This document shows positions 1-7,679 of a stretch of DNA of 42,738 nucleotides, in pieces (position 1 is the first letter of the stretch; each line of letters starts with the position of its first letter). The notes below the pieces were generated by a model. The model made no database searches. It was not told the DNA's origin and was given only the letters and a program-made list of their open reading frames with translations. Source of the stretch: Pseudomonadota bacterium. Lineage in GTDB: Bacteria; Pseudomonadota; Alphaproteobacteria; Sphingomonadales; Sphingomonadaceae. Position numbers and translations under genes: made by a program. The stretch covers positions 1-42,738 of the forward strand of contig JAEWIL010000110.1 of the NCBI GenBank assembly GCA_023387085.1. The letters are read 5' to 3'.

Positions 1-53
1 GTTCAGACCGAACGGCGCCCTTTTCTTGTCCAGCAACACGCCGGTCCGGAGGA

Positions 54-1370
54 TCAGGGATACGCCAGTTCCAATCCGCCCGAGACCGTGATGGTCTGCC
101 CCGTCACCGCCGCGGCGGCATCGGAGAGCAGGAAGGCGATTACGGTTGCGACCTCCTCCGGCAGGCCCACCCGGCCAAGCGGTGTCTTTGGCTCGATCAT
201 CGCCCGAAAGGCACGGGCTCCTTCCTCGCCGAGCGAATCCGCAACGCTGTCGCTCCAGATCAGGCCGGGCAGCAGGCTATTCACGCGCACATTCTGATCC
301 GCAGCGGCGAATTTCGTGGCATAGCCTTGCGACAGGCCGACCATCGCAGCCTTGGATGCGCTGTAGGCCGAACCGCCGGGCCCCGCGCGGGTGCCCGCCA
401 CCGACGAGATATTGAGCACCGCCCCACCGTCCCTGGCGATCAGCGGCGCCAGCGCATCAATCCCGACGCGCACACCGCGACAGTTGATCTCCGTCAGAAA
501 GTCGAGATCGCTCGACGCCAGTTCACCGATCGGCCGGTTGCGCGATTCTCCGGCGTTATTGACCAGCCCGTGCAGCGCGCCGCGGGCGGCGTCGATCGCT
601 TGCCCCGCCGTGGCCCATGCCGACGCGTCGGTGACATCCAGCGGCACGACCATACCGTCGCCGCCCGCCGCGCGCACCATCGCCAGCGTTTCTTCGGCCA
701 AGTCGAGCTTGCGCCCGCCGACGGCGACAAAGCCGCCGCAGCGGCCGATTTCGATCGCAGCAGCCCGGCCGATGCCCGACGTGGCACCGGTCACCAGCAC
801 CGTCTTGCCGCGCAGCGTCGCGTTCGCCGAGCCGCGCGCGTTGCCCAAACCAATCTCGGCGCCGGTCATGAACCGGCTGCGCGCATCGGCAAAGAACCGC
901 ACGGCCTCGGCCAAGGCCGCGTCCGACGTATCGGGCGCGCAAAGCACACGGTTGGAGCGGAGCGTGAGGCCCGCTTTCTGCGCGTCATGCAGCGCCGCGG
1001 CCGTCAGCAACCGGATCGATTCGGCGGCGGCGTTACTTCCCGGAACCCCGCCGTGCGAGGCCGGCGCGAAGCCAAGCGTCAGCAAATTGCCGGCACGCCG
1101 CGCCTCGAACAACGGCAGCGCGAATTTCGCGCCGCGCCACGCGGTTGCGATCACGGCTTCCGGATCGGCGGGAGCATCGTCGGCAGCGGGCGCGGTGACG
1201 ATGAAGTCGATCGACGTGCCTTCGGCCGTCAGCCGATCGATCATCGCCAGCCAGGCCACATCGCCGTTGTCGTCCAGTTCGACCACACGGTAACCGGCAT
1301 CGACGAGCGCCGACGCGGCAATCGCGCCCAGCCGCGAGGTGGCATTGGCCACCAGCGCGGTGCCGCTCAT
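54..1370 (-). CDS. Tandem short-chain dehydrogenase/reductase (degenerate SDR half fused to an active SDR half)
   Basis: Probable NAD(P)-dependent alcohol/ketone oxidoreductase of 438 residues, against about 250 for a single SDR. The C-terminal half (about 188-438) is canonical: TGATSGIG at 194-201, NNAG at 271-274, a catalytic Ser in ISS near 322, and YSASK with Y336 and K340. The N-terminal half (1-185) keeps SDR shape (ATSRLGA near 10, VTAPA in place of NNAG, FMTGAEIGLG near 167) but has no YxxxK, so it is probably inactive and structural. The gene follows bicupin A with a 4-bp ATGA overlap, so the two are co-transcribed from the operator-bearing gap at 2126-2269. The physiological substrate is unknown; by context it oxidises or reduces a hydroxy intermediate of the catabolic cluster. 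Confidence 0.85.
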   Translation of the reverse strand: MSGTALVANATSRLGAIAASALVDAGYRVVELDDNGDVAWLAMIDRLTAEGTSIDFIVTAPAADDAPADPEAVIATAWRGAKFALPLFEARRAGNLLTLGFAPASHGGVPGSNAAAESIRLLTAAALHDAQKAGLTLRSNRVLCAPDTSDAALAEAVRFFADARSRFMTGAEIGLGNARGSANATLRGKTVLVTGATSGIGRAAAIEIGRCGGFVAVGGRKLDLAEETLAMVRAAGGDGMVVPLDVTDASAWATAGQAIDAARGALHGLVNNAGESRNRPIGELASSDLDFLTEINCRGVRVGIDALAPLIARDGGAVLNISSVAGTRAGPGGSAYSASKAAMVGLSQGYATKFAAADQNVRVNSLLPGLIWSDSVADSLGEEGARAFRAMIEPKTPLGRVGLPEEVATVIAFLLSDAAAAVTGQTITVSGGLELAYP

Positions 1371-2125
1371 GCGAAGTCCCGCCCGAAATTGACGTAGATT
1401 TCGACGTCTTTTACGGCGTGGAAGGCGGGGACGGGCTCCCGGGGCGGGATGAAGAAATAGGTGCGTCCCGCAATCGCCGGTTCGCCATCAGCGGACAAGC
1501 CGCCATCGAGCACGAAAATCTCCAGATAGTCCTCTCGCTGCCGGGCCTCGCTCGTCCATCCTTTCGGCAAGCGCGCCAGCGCGGACCCTTCCCCGATCGA
1601 CGGATCGCGGCTGAGCAGGCATGTGCTCGTCGGCTGGCCGAGCAGTTCGGTCTCCGCCCAGCCTAGCGACGCGATCGGATCGCCATAGGCAGCGGGCGGA
1701 CGCGGCGGCGCTTCGCCATCGACGACGTACAGATCGTCATGCTCGGGCTCTTCGACGAAGTTGAAGGCCAGATCCTGCCCGACGCGCGAGAGGAACAGGC
1801 TTTCCTGTGGTACCACGCTGTTGAACCCGTGAACGGTGCGCGGCGGGTGAAAGACATAGGAACGCGGGACAACCCATGTCCGCTGGTCGAAGCTGAAATA
1901 TCCCTCGATGCCCAGAATTTCCTCGTAGGTCATATGGTAGTGCGCAACCGATGGCGCAACATAGCCCAGCCCCGGGTCCATCCGCTGGAGCGCAGTGCGC
2001 GCGCCCGTCTCGAGGTCGCGGCTGAGCAGCTTGCTGAAAAGGCCCGGCGGTCCCAGCGGCGTCCATTCCATTGTATCCACGTCGAGTCCGATAATTCTGG
2101 GTCTCACACTCTGCTCCTTTGCCAT
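1367..2125 (-). CDS. Bicupin protein A (active N-terminal cupin, degenerate C-terminal cupin)
   Basis: A 252-residue protein with two cupin folds. The first has a full metal site: HYH at 62-64, Glu at 68/69 and His at 99 (PPRTVHGF), fitting a mononuclear Fe/Mn/Zn centre. The second (about 150-252) has no histidine pair and is probably structural. The N-terminal signature W-x-PLG-x2-G...K-x-L-x2-D-x2-TG is shared with bicupin C at 9649, so the two look paralogous. It may be a ring-cleaving or isomerising metalloenzyme, or a ligand-binding protein; the sequence alone does not decide. It is first of two genes (followed by the tandem SDR) and is divergent from bicupin B across a gap with one putative IclR operator. 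Confidence 0.82.
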   Translation of the reverse strand: MAKEQSVRPRIIGLDVDTMEWTPLGPPGLFSKLLSRDLETGARTALQRMDPGLGYVAPSVAHYHMTYEEILGIEGYFSFDQRTWVVPRSYVFHPPRTVHGFNSVVPQESLFLSRVGQDLAFNFVEEPEHDDLYVVDGEAPPRPPAAYGDPIASLGWAETELLGQPTSTCLLSRDPSIGEGSALARLPKGWTSEARQREDYLEIFVLDGGLSADGEPAIAGRTYFFIPPREPVPAFHAVKDVEIYVNFGRDFA

Positions 2126-2182
2126 TGTCCCGCTCGGATACTATGCGCGTCGCGCGCGCTGCCGCCGGGTCGATGGACTTTT

Positions 2183-2197
2183 GTTCGTCAGGCGAAC
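2183..2197. promoter_or_regulatory. Putative IclR-family operator, copy 1
   Basis: The 15-mer GTTCGTCAGGCGAAC has perfect GTTCG/CGAAC arms around a 5-bp spacer. It lies in the divergent gap between bicupin A (start 2125, -) and bicupin B (start 2270, +). Its reverse complement continues as CGAACAAAAG, the same flank as copy 3 at 7573. Assignment to the IclR protein encoded at 6723-7523 is inferred from the three matching copies in the three divergent gaps around it. Confidence 0.65.
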
Positions 2198-2269
2198 TAA
2201 GCTGGCCGGCGCAAAGCGCCGCGTGCCGTGGGCGTGCCACTGATAGTCCAGCCATGGGAGGAGTATAGC

Positions 2270-3010
2270 ATGACTGAGACGAGTGATCTCGCCTACGATA
2301 TTTCGGTTTGCGTCAATCGCGACGAGATCGAACCTGAATCCACGAAACTATGGGGGCAAGCGCCGGTGAATATCCGCCCGCTGCGCCGCCTGGATGACGG
2401 AAGCCTGCGCAGCGCGCTGGTATCGCTGCCTGCTGGCTGGCGCTGCGATACGCCGCTGAAGGTGGCTGCGATCGAGCAGTTCGCGATCCTGTCGGGTCGG
2501 CTGCGTCTCGGATCGGCCGAGCTCGGCGCAAACGCCTTTGTCGTCGTGCGTGCGGGAGACACGATGCCGCCGATCGCCGCGATCGAAGATTGCGAGCTGG
2601 TCCTCATTCAGAATCCGGGCCAATACTACAGCGTGGACACGCGCCCGGGCGGCGCGATCGTGACCCCCGATGTATATGCTATCGAGCCCTTCACGCCCGT
2701 CATCGGCGGACAGCCGCTGCACGGTTTCGAGCGACGCGTTCTCTGGATTGATCCCGAAACCGGCGCTGACACACGCATGCTGCGCGTGCCCGCCGGATTT
2801 CGTGGTGCTGGGGGTCCAAGCTGGCACCCGGTCGAAGAGGAGATTTTCTGCATCGAGGGGGATATTCATCCCGACCCGAGCCGCCCGATGCGCGCGGGAT
2901 CCTATCTGTGGAACCCCGCGCGAAGCATTCATGGCTTCGATGAATATACCGAAAAGGGCTGCATTCTGCTGGAATGGCACGACGGCCCTTGGGACCTGAT
3001 CCACGCCTGA
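2270..3010 (+). CDS. Bicupin protein B (degenerate N-terminal cupin, intact C-terminal cupin)
   Basis: A 246-residue two-cupin protein. The ATG at 2270 is chosen because GGGAGGAG lies just upstream at 2256-2263; an in-frame GTG at 2228 has no comparable ribosome site. Here the arrangement is the reverse of bicupins A and C: the first cupin (about 35-115) lacks metal-binding histidines, while the second (about 155-245) has WHPVEEE (H186, E189-191) and NPARSIHGF (H221). It is a monocistronic unit ending at a strong hairpin terminator. Function is unknown; the shared operator places it in the same regulon as the ring-degradation operon. It could be a metal-dependent oxygenase, isomerase or hydrolase accessory. 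Confidence 0.82.
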   Translation: MTETSDLAYDISVCVNRDEIEPESTKLWGQAPVNIRPLRRLDDGSLRSALVSLPAGWRCDTPLKVAAIEQFAILSGRLRLGSAELGANAFVVVRAGDTMPPIAAIEDCELVLIQNPGQYYSVDTRPGGAIVTPDVYAIEPFTPVIGGQPLHGFERRVLWIDPETGADTRMLRVPAGFRGAGGPSWHPVEEEIFCIEGDIHPDPSRPMRAGSYLWNPARSIHGFDEYTEKGCILLEWHDGPWDLIHA

Positions 3011-3021
3011 GACCGTAAAAG

Positions 3022-3052
3022 AGCCCGCGTCTCGACGATCGAGACGCGGGCT
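3022..3052. terminator. Bidirectional hairpin between convergent genes
   Basis: A perfect inverted repeat: AGCCCGCGTCTC at 3022-3033 pairs with GAGACGCGGGCT at 3041-3052, and the short loop can pair two bases further. It lies between the bicupin B stop (3010) and the HisD-like gene stop (3083). AAAA precedes it at 3017, which gives a U-tract for transcripts coming from the minus strand; on the plus strand no clear U-tract follows. Confidence 0.75.
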
Positions 3053-3082
3053 AAGACCCCTGCAGGGAGTCTCGTGAATGGA

Positions 3083-4405
3083 TCAGGCGACGACCGGCTC
3101 GGCGCGGCCTGCATAGGGCACGTCGCGCTGGCCATAGCGGCGCACACGAACATTCGCCTGCTCGCCATGCCCCGCAAAGCCTTCGAGGGCGCACAGGCGG
3201 CTGCAATATTCGCCGATCATTGCCGACGCGGCATCGGTGGTGACGCGCTGATAGGTGCAGGTCTTCAGGAACTTGCCGACCCACAGGCCGCCGGTATAGC
3301 GCGCAGCCTTGCCGGTCGGGAGCGTGTGGTTGGTCCCGATGACCTTGTCGCCATAGCTGACGTTCGTGCGCGGCCCCAGGAACAGCGCGCCGTAATTGGT
3401 CATATTCTTCAGGAAATAATCGGGGTCGGCGGTCATCACCTGGACATGCTCGGATGCGATCTCGTCGGCGATGGCGACCATTTCCTCGTCGCTTTCGGCC
3501 ACGATCACTTCGCCATAGGTCGCCCAGGCCTTGCCCGCATGGTCGGCGGTCGGAAGAACCTTCAGCAGGCGTTCGATTTCGGCCATCGTTTCGTGCGCCA
3601 GCTTTGCCGAGGTCGTCAGCAGGATGGCCGGGCTGTCCGGCCCATGCTCGGCCTGACCCAGCAGGTCGGTCGCGCACAATTCGCCGTCGGCGCCGACTTC
3701 GTCAGCAATGACCAACGTCTCGGTCGGGCCAGCAAACAGGTCGATGCCGACACGGCCGAACAATTTGCGCTTCGCCTCGGCGACAAAGGCATTGCCGGGG
3801 CCGACGATGATGTCGACGGGCTTGATGCTTTCGGTGCCGATCGCCATCGCGCCGATCGCCTGGACGCCGCCCAGCACATAGATGTCGTCGGCGCCGGCCA
3901 TGACCTGTGCGGCGACGATCGCGGGCGCGGGCTTGCCCTGGAATGGCGGCGCGCAGGAGATAACCCGCGGGACGCCCGCCACCTTCGCGGTGATCACCGA
4001 CATATGCGCCGACGCCAGCAGCGGATATTTGCCGCCCGGAACGTAACAGCCGGCCGCGTTGACGGGCACGTGCTTGTGACCCAGCACGACACCCGGCAGC
4101 GTTTCAACCTCGACCTCATGCATGCTGTCGCGCTGGATCTTGGCGAAGTTGCGCACCTGTGCCTGCGCAAACTCGATGTCCTTCAGATCCTGGCTCGACA
4201 ATTGATCGAGGCAGTCCTGCTTTTCGCGATCGCTGAGGACCAGCGACTCGGGATTCCAGCCGTCGAATTTCTCCGACAGTTCGCGCACTGCGGCATCGCC
4301 GCGCTTCTGGATATCCTCGAGAATGCGTTCGACCGTTTCCGAAACGCTTTTCTGGATGTCGGCGCGCTCCTGTTGGGGCGCACCGCGCTTCAGCCAAACC
4401 GCCAT
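3083..4405 (-). CDS. HisD-superfamily (histidinol-dehydrogenase-like) zinc-dependent dehydrogenase
   Basis: A 440-residue protein of the histidinol dehydrogenase superfamily, whose members oxidise a primary alcohol to a carboxylate in two NAD-dependent steps. The start at 4405 is preceded by CAGGAG. Expected HisD zinc and catalytic residues are present: Q251 and H254 (GQAEHGPDS), E319-H320, D353 and H413, plus the VGPGNAFVAEAKR and FAGPTET signatures. The C-terminal part (KTCTYQRVT) resembles catabolic paralogues such as the sulfopropanediol dehydrogenase HpsN group more than biosynthetic HisD, and no other his biosynthesis gene adjoins. It lies 46 bp downstream of the isocitrate-lyase-family gene on the same strand and is probably its co-transcribed partner. 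A role on a hydroxymethyl intermediate is inferred. Confidence 0.85.
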   Translation of the reverse strand: MAVWLKRGAPQQERADIQKSVSETVERILEDIQKRGDAAVRELSEKFDGWNPESLVLSDREKQDCLDQLSSQDLKDIEFAQAQVRNFAKIQRDSMHEVEVETLPGVVLGHKHVPVNAAGCYVPGGKYPLLASAHMSVITAKVAGVPRVISCAPPFQGKPAPAIVAAQVMAGADDIYVLGGVQAIGAMAIGTESIKPVDIIVGPGNAFVAEAKRKLFGRVGIDLFAGPTETLVIADEVGADGELCATDLLGQAEHGPDSPAILLTTSAKLAHETMAEIERLLKVLPTADHAGKAWATYGEVIVAESDEEMVAIADEIASEHVQVMTADPDYFLKNMTNYGALFLGPRTNVSYGDKVIGTNHTLPTGKAARYTGGLWVGKFLKTCTYQRVTTDAASAMIGEYCSRLCALEGFAGHGEQANVRVRRYGQRDVPYAGRAEPVVA

Positions 4406-4451
4406 AAATACTCCTGATAATGATGTTGGTTGGATGCGGGCGCAGCGACGC

Positions 4452-5315
4452 TCAGTCGCGCGCCCAGCGGGCATCGAATTCCCAAACGGCCGGGAAACCG
4501 ATCTGCTCGCAGAATTTGCGGAAGTCATACAGCGGAACCGACGGATCGGTCCCGGTGCCCTTGTCTTTCAGCGCAGACAATGCGCTGTGGACGGCAGCAG
4601 CCGAAGCCAGACTGGTCAGGGCCGGGAAGATCGCAACCTGAAAGCCCAGCGCCTGCAGCTCATCCTTGGTCAGGATGGGCGTCACGCCGCCCGACGCCAT
4701 GTTCGCGAGGATCGGCTGGTCAAACGCCTTGCAAACGCTTGCCATCTCTTCCTGCGACGTCAGCGCTTCGGGAAACAGGACGTCCGCGCCGGCCTTGGCA
4801 TAGGCCTCCATGCGGCGCATAACGCCATCAAACCCCTCGATCTGGCCCGCGTCGGTGCGTGCGATGATCAGCGTGTCGTCGTTCTGGCGCGCGTCGCACG
4901 CCACCTGGATGCGCAGCACCATTTCCTCGACCGGCACGACCCGCTTGCCGGGAACGTGACCACACTTCTTCGGAAACTCCTGATCCTCGATCTGGACCCC
5001 CTCGACGCCCGCCTTTTCATAGGCGCGCACCGTATGGTGGACATTGAGCAGGCCGCCATAGCCGGTATCGGCATCGGCGATGACCGGCGCGTTCGAGGTT
5101 TCGACCAGCGTGGCCATGCGGTCCACCATCTGGGTCACGGATGCGATGCCCGCGTCGGGCAGGCCATACGCCGACGCCGTCAGCCAATATCCGGTGCCGT
5201 AAACCGCATCGAAGTCGAATTCGTTGGCGATTACCGCCGTGATCATGTCCTGAATACCGGGCGCCAGAATGAAGTCGCCAGCGGCAAGACGGCTACGCAA
5301 GGTTAATTTGGTCAT
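4452..5315 (-). CDS. Isocitrate lyase/PEP mutase superfamily C-C lyase (methylisocitrate- or dimethylmalate-lyase-like)
   Basis: A 287-residue TIM-barrel enzyme, the usual length for PrpB, oxaloacetate hydrolase and 2,3-dimethylmalate lyase. ADADTGYGG (D81, D83) provides Mg binding, and KKCGH (K116-H120, C118) is the catalytic loop of the true lyases as opposed to the mutases. The reaction would be retro-aldol cleavage of a 2-hydroxysuccinate-type acid, releasing pyruvate, glyoxylate or oxalate-type products. No prpC, prpD or acnD adjoins, so propionate metabolism is not indicated by context. It is first gene of a two-gene unit with the HisD-like dehydrogenase and is divergent from the MFS gene across a gap with one operator. 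In combination with the LeuCD-like hydratases it could cleave an alkylated malate. Confidence 0.85.
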   Translation of the reverse strand: MTKLTLRSRLAAGDFILAPGIQDMITAVIANEFDFDAVYGTGYWLTASAYGLPDAGIASVTQMVDRMATLVETSNAPVIADADTGYGGLLNVHHTVRAYEKAGVEGVQIEDQEFPKKCGHVPGKRVVPVEEMVLRIQVACDARQNDDTLIIARTDAGQIEGFDGVMRRMEAYAKAGADVLFPEALTSQEEMASVCKAFDQPILANMASGGVTPILTKDELQALGFQVAIFPALTSLASAAAVHSALSALKDKGTGTDPSVPLYDFRKFCEQIGFPAVWEFDARWARD

Positions 5316-5415
5316 TGACGAATGCTCCGCGAATCCGCCACCCGGCCTCGATCGCGGGTGAGTTCGCCGATAGTCGACCGCAGCCCTCGGCCGGACAATG
5401 CGTCGCGGGGCAAAT

Positions 5416-5430
5416 ATTCGTCAGGCGAAC
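5416..5430. promoter_or_regulatory. Putative IclR-family operator, copy 2
   Basis: The 15-mer ATTCGTCAGGCGAAC shares 14 of 15 bases with copy 1 and has TTCG/CGAA arms. It lies in the 199-bp divergent gap between the isocitrate-lyase-family gene (start 5315, -) and the MFS gene (start about 5515, +), about 100 bp from the former and 85 bp from the latter. Confidence 0.65.
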
Positions 5431-5514
5431 AACGCGGCACGCCATATGGTGCAGCGCCGCCGAAAAGCCAGCATGGCGGGCTGGGCCCCTATCGGCAAGG
5501 CAAGTGGAAAATTC

Positions 5515-6726
5515 ATGAAAGCAGACATGGCAGGACGCACGAAAAATGGATGGGCGGTAATCTTTGCCCTGCTCCTCGTCATGACCGTTTGCCACGGCGT
5601 GATCACGTCGGGTCTTCCGGCGCTCGACAAGACGCTGCTGGAAAACCTGAACATCTCGCGCGGCGATCTGAAGCTGCGCGAGAGCATATTCCTGTTCGCT
5701 TCCGGACTTTCGGGCTTGGGCATCGGCTTTCTGACCACGCTCCTGCGCCCGCGGACGATCGTGCTGTCCGGGCTGATCCTGCTCGCGTCCGCCCTCACGG
5801 CCTATAGTTATGCAACGTCGATCAGCCAGATCTATGTCCTCTATGCCGTCTTGGGCATGTGCTATGCGAGTGCGCATGTCGTGATCGTCGTCCTGATGGT
5901 TCGGCAATGTTTCGAGGAACGCCGGGCACTGGCGATTTCGGTGGCGCTGTCGGGCACGAGCATCGGCGCTGCGATATTTCCCAGCCTGATCGTCATGGCG
6001 CTGGAACATTATGACTGGCGCCAGGTTCTGACCGGTCTGGCGATCCTGCCCTTGGCCATATGGCCGGTGGCAGCCTATCTTTTACCGCGGCTGCGCGTCG
6101 GCGAGACGCTGAATCCTGAAGCTGCCCAGACAGCCTCGCCGTCGGCGGTCTATCGCCGCGGCCCGCTGGTGATTGCGCTGCTGCTGGTCGCGATCTTTGC
6201 GACATTCTTCGCCTCGACGGCCTTCTTGCTCAACCTGTTCCTCTATCTGCAGGATATCGGCCTGTCGGCGCGCCTGACCGCGACCGGGGTCAGCACCGTG
6301 TTCGTCGTCGGCCTGTTCGGCAAGGTGCTGGTCGGCATGGCGGCCGAGCGGTGGGGAACCTTCCAGGTCTGGACAAGCCAGCAGCTCGTCCTGTTGACCG
6401 GTGCCATCATCCTGACGCTCGCGAACCCTTCGATCGTCTTCGTCGGTCTTGCGCTGCTCGGCATGGGCTGGGCCGGCTGTTATGTGCTGACCCAAGTCGT
6501 CATTTCCGAAGTCTTCGCTGGACCGAACCTGGGGCGGATCGCTGGCGGCTTCATTGTGTTCGAGGCGCTGTCCTCGGGCAGCGGGGTATGGATCGCGGCG
6601 TCGGCAGCCGATCATTTCGGCAGCTATCAGTGGGCCTTTGCGCTGTGCAGCGGACTGCTCGCGGTCGCCATTGTCGCCTCGATCCTGTTTCGGCGCTTGG
6701 CGATCTCCCGTCCGCAGTCGGCCTAA
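5515..6726 (+). CDS. Major facilitator superfamily transporter
   Basis: Predicted 12-helix inner-membrane permease of about 403 residues, probably importing the cluster's substrate or exporting an intermediate. Hydrophobic segments start immediately (WAVIFALLLVMT near residue 13) and recur to the C-terminus; a basic loop separates the two six-helix halves near residue 190-210. The start is uncertain: ATG 5515 and ATG 5527 leave a short basic N-terminus, while an upstream ATG at 5398 would add a hydrophilic extension that also overlaps operator copy 2, so it is disfavoured. The stop overlaps the convergent iclR stop by 4 bp. Substrate cannot be read from sequence; regulation with the catabolic operon is inferred from operator copy 2. 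Confidence 0.85.
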   Translation: MKADMAGRTKNGWAVIFALLLVMTVCHGVITSGLPALDKTLLENLNISRGDLKLRESIFLFASGLSGLGIGFLTTLLRPRTIVLSGLILLASALTAYSYATSISQIYVLYAVLGMCYASAHVVIVVLMVRQCFEERRALAISVALSGTSIGAAIFPSLIVMALEHYDWRQVLTGLAILPLAIWPVAAYLLPRLRVGETLNPEAAQTASPSAVYRRGPLVIALLLVAIFATFFASTAFLLNLFLYLQDIGLSARLTATGVSTVFVVGLFGKVLVGMAAERWGTFQVWTSQQLVLLTGAIILTLANPSIVFVGLALLGMGWAGCYVLTQVVISEVFAGPNLGRIAGGFIVFEALSSGSGVWIAASAADHFGSYQWAFALCSGLLAVAIVASILFRRLAISRPQSA

Positions 6727-7523
6727 TCCTCCAACAGATCGTCCGGCTGCTCCGCCATATCGGCGCCGATGGCCGCCGCTGTTGCACGCAGCGGGGCGAC
6801 GAAGCGCTCGACCGCGTCCGCCAGCGGCATCGCGGCGGAGAAGAATACCAGCGTGACGGTGCCCGCCAGTTCGTCGCCGATGAACAGCGGGACGGCAATC
6901 GACGAGGTGCGGCCGGGGTTCGCGGAATATCCGGTCCGCGCCACCGCGGCATAGCCCTGGTCCAGGATGCGCTGCGCCTCGCCTTCCTCCTCGAACGCCT
7001 TGAGCGTCGCGAACTCGGCGCTCGTCGCGATCGATTTGTAATGCGCGACGAGTTGACGGCGCACCTCGGGACCGGCGTGGGCCAGAAAGGCGCGGCCCGA
7101 CGCCGATACGGTCAGCGGGACCTGCCATCCCGGATAATAATGGTTGAAGGTCAGCGGCGTTTGCGCGCTCGTCGAATCGCGAACCACCATGGAATTGCCG
7201 ACCCGCGTGACGATGCTGATCGGCCAATGCACCTTTTCGGTCAGCGCCTCGATATGCGGCCGCGCGGTTACGACCAGCCGGTCGTGGTTCTGGAATCCAT
7301 AGGCGAGCGCCTGGATCAGCGGCGTCGGCCGATAGCGCTTCCGGTTCGGCTCGCGCTCGATCACCCCTTCGTCGACCAGCGCCCGCACGATGCGCAGCGC
7401 CGTCGGATAGGGAAGCTCCGCCGCGCTCGCGATTTCGGTCAGCGTCAGCGCGCTCGAACGGTTGATCGCGCGGAGCACCGCCAGCGCGCGCGAGATCGAC
7501 CGGATGGAATTGTCTTCACTCAT
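6723..7523 (-). CDS. IclR-family transcriptional regulator
   Basis: A 266-residue regulator with an N-terminal winged helix-turn-helix (about 8-70; SRALAVLRAI, LTLTEIASAAELPYPTALR) and a C-terminal IclR effector-binding domain (about 85-255). The effector domain ends in the typical SSIAVPLFIGDELAGTVTLV strand region. Such proteins commonly control aromatic or organic-acid catabolism and bind palindromic 14-17 bp operators. It sits at the centre of the cluster, divergent from the long operon, with a TTCG-N5-CGAA site 50 bp upstream of its own start, which suggests autoregulation and control of the operon. Two more copies of the site lie in the other divergent gaps. The effector is unknown. Confidence 0.93.
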   Translation of the reverse strand: MSEDNSIRSISRALAVLRAINRSSALTLTEIASAAELPYPTALRIVRALVDEGVIEREPNRKRYRPTPLIQALAYGFQNHDRLVVTARPHIEALTEKVHWPISIVTRVGNSMVVRDSTSAQTPLTFNHYYPGWQVPLTVSASGRAFLAHAGPEVRRQLVAHYKSIATSAEFATLKAFEEEGEAQRILDQGYAAVARTGYSANPGRTSSIAVPLFIGDELAGTVTLVFFSAAMPLADAVERFVAPLRATAAAIGADMAEQPDDLLED

Positions 7524-7572
7524 CTTTTGCAGCCTGTCGGGCCCGGGGAAGGGGCGAGTCGCGCCACCCCAT

Positions 7573-7587
7573 ATTCGCTAGGCGAAC
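7573..7587. promoter_or_regulatory. Putative IclR-family operator, copy 3
   Basis: The 15-mer ATTCGCTAGGCGAAC followed by AAAAG matches copies 1 and 2 in both arms and in the AGG of the spacer. It lies between iclR (start 7523, -) and the monooxygenase (start 7680, +), about 50 and 92 bp from the two starts, as expected for a site controlling both directions. Confidence 0.68.
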
Positions 7588-7679
7588 AAAAGGCCACGGT
7601 CGGGTGGCGACTTGCCCGCGCCGGCTCAAGAGTAGCGCCAATGGCGGCGCTGGGGCGCCGTGTCGCAAGAGGGTGTTCA

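Noticed and set aside
1..13. GTTCAGACCGAAC at the left edge, resembling the IclR operator arms.
   Set aside because: The arm spacing differs (13-mer without the G/C at the inner positions), and the flank is cut by the window edge, so it is not counted as a fourth copy.
1..53. Possible start of another minus-strand gene downstream of the tandem SDR (frame reading LLDKKRAPFGLN from a GTG).
   Set aside because: Fewer than 15 codons are visible and there is no good ribosome site; it may be real, but it cannot be supported.
3083..4405. Biosynthetic histidinol dehydrogenase (hisD).
   Set aside because: The C-terminal region differs from HisD, there is no his operon context, and the gene is paired with a catabolic lyase.
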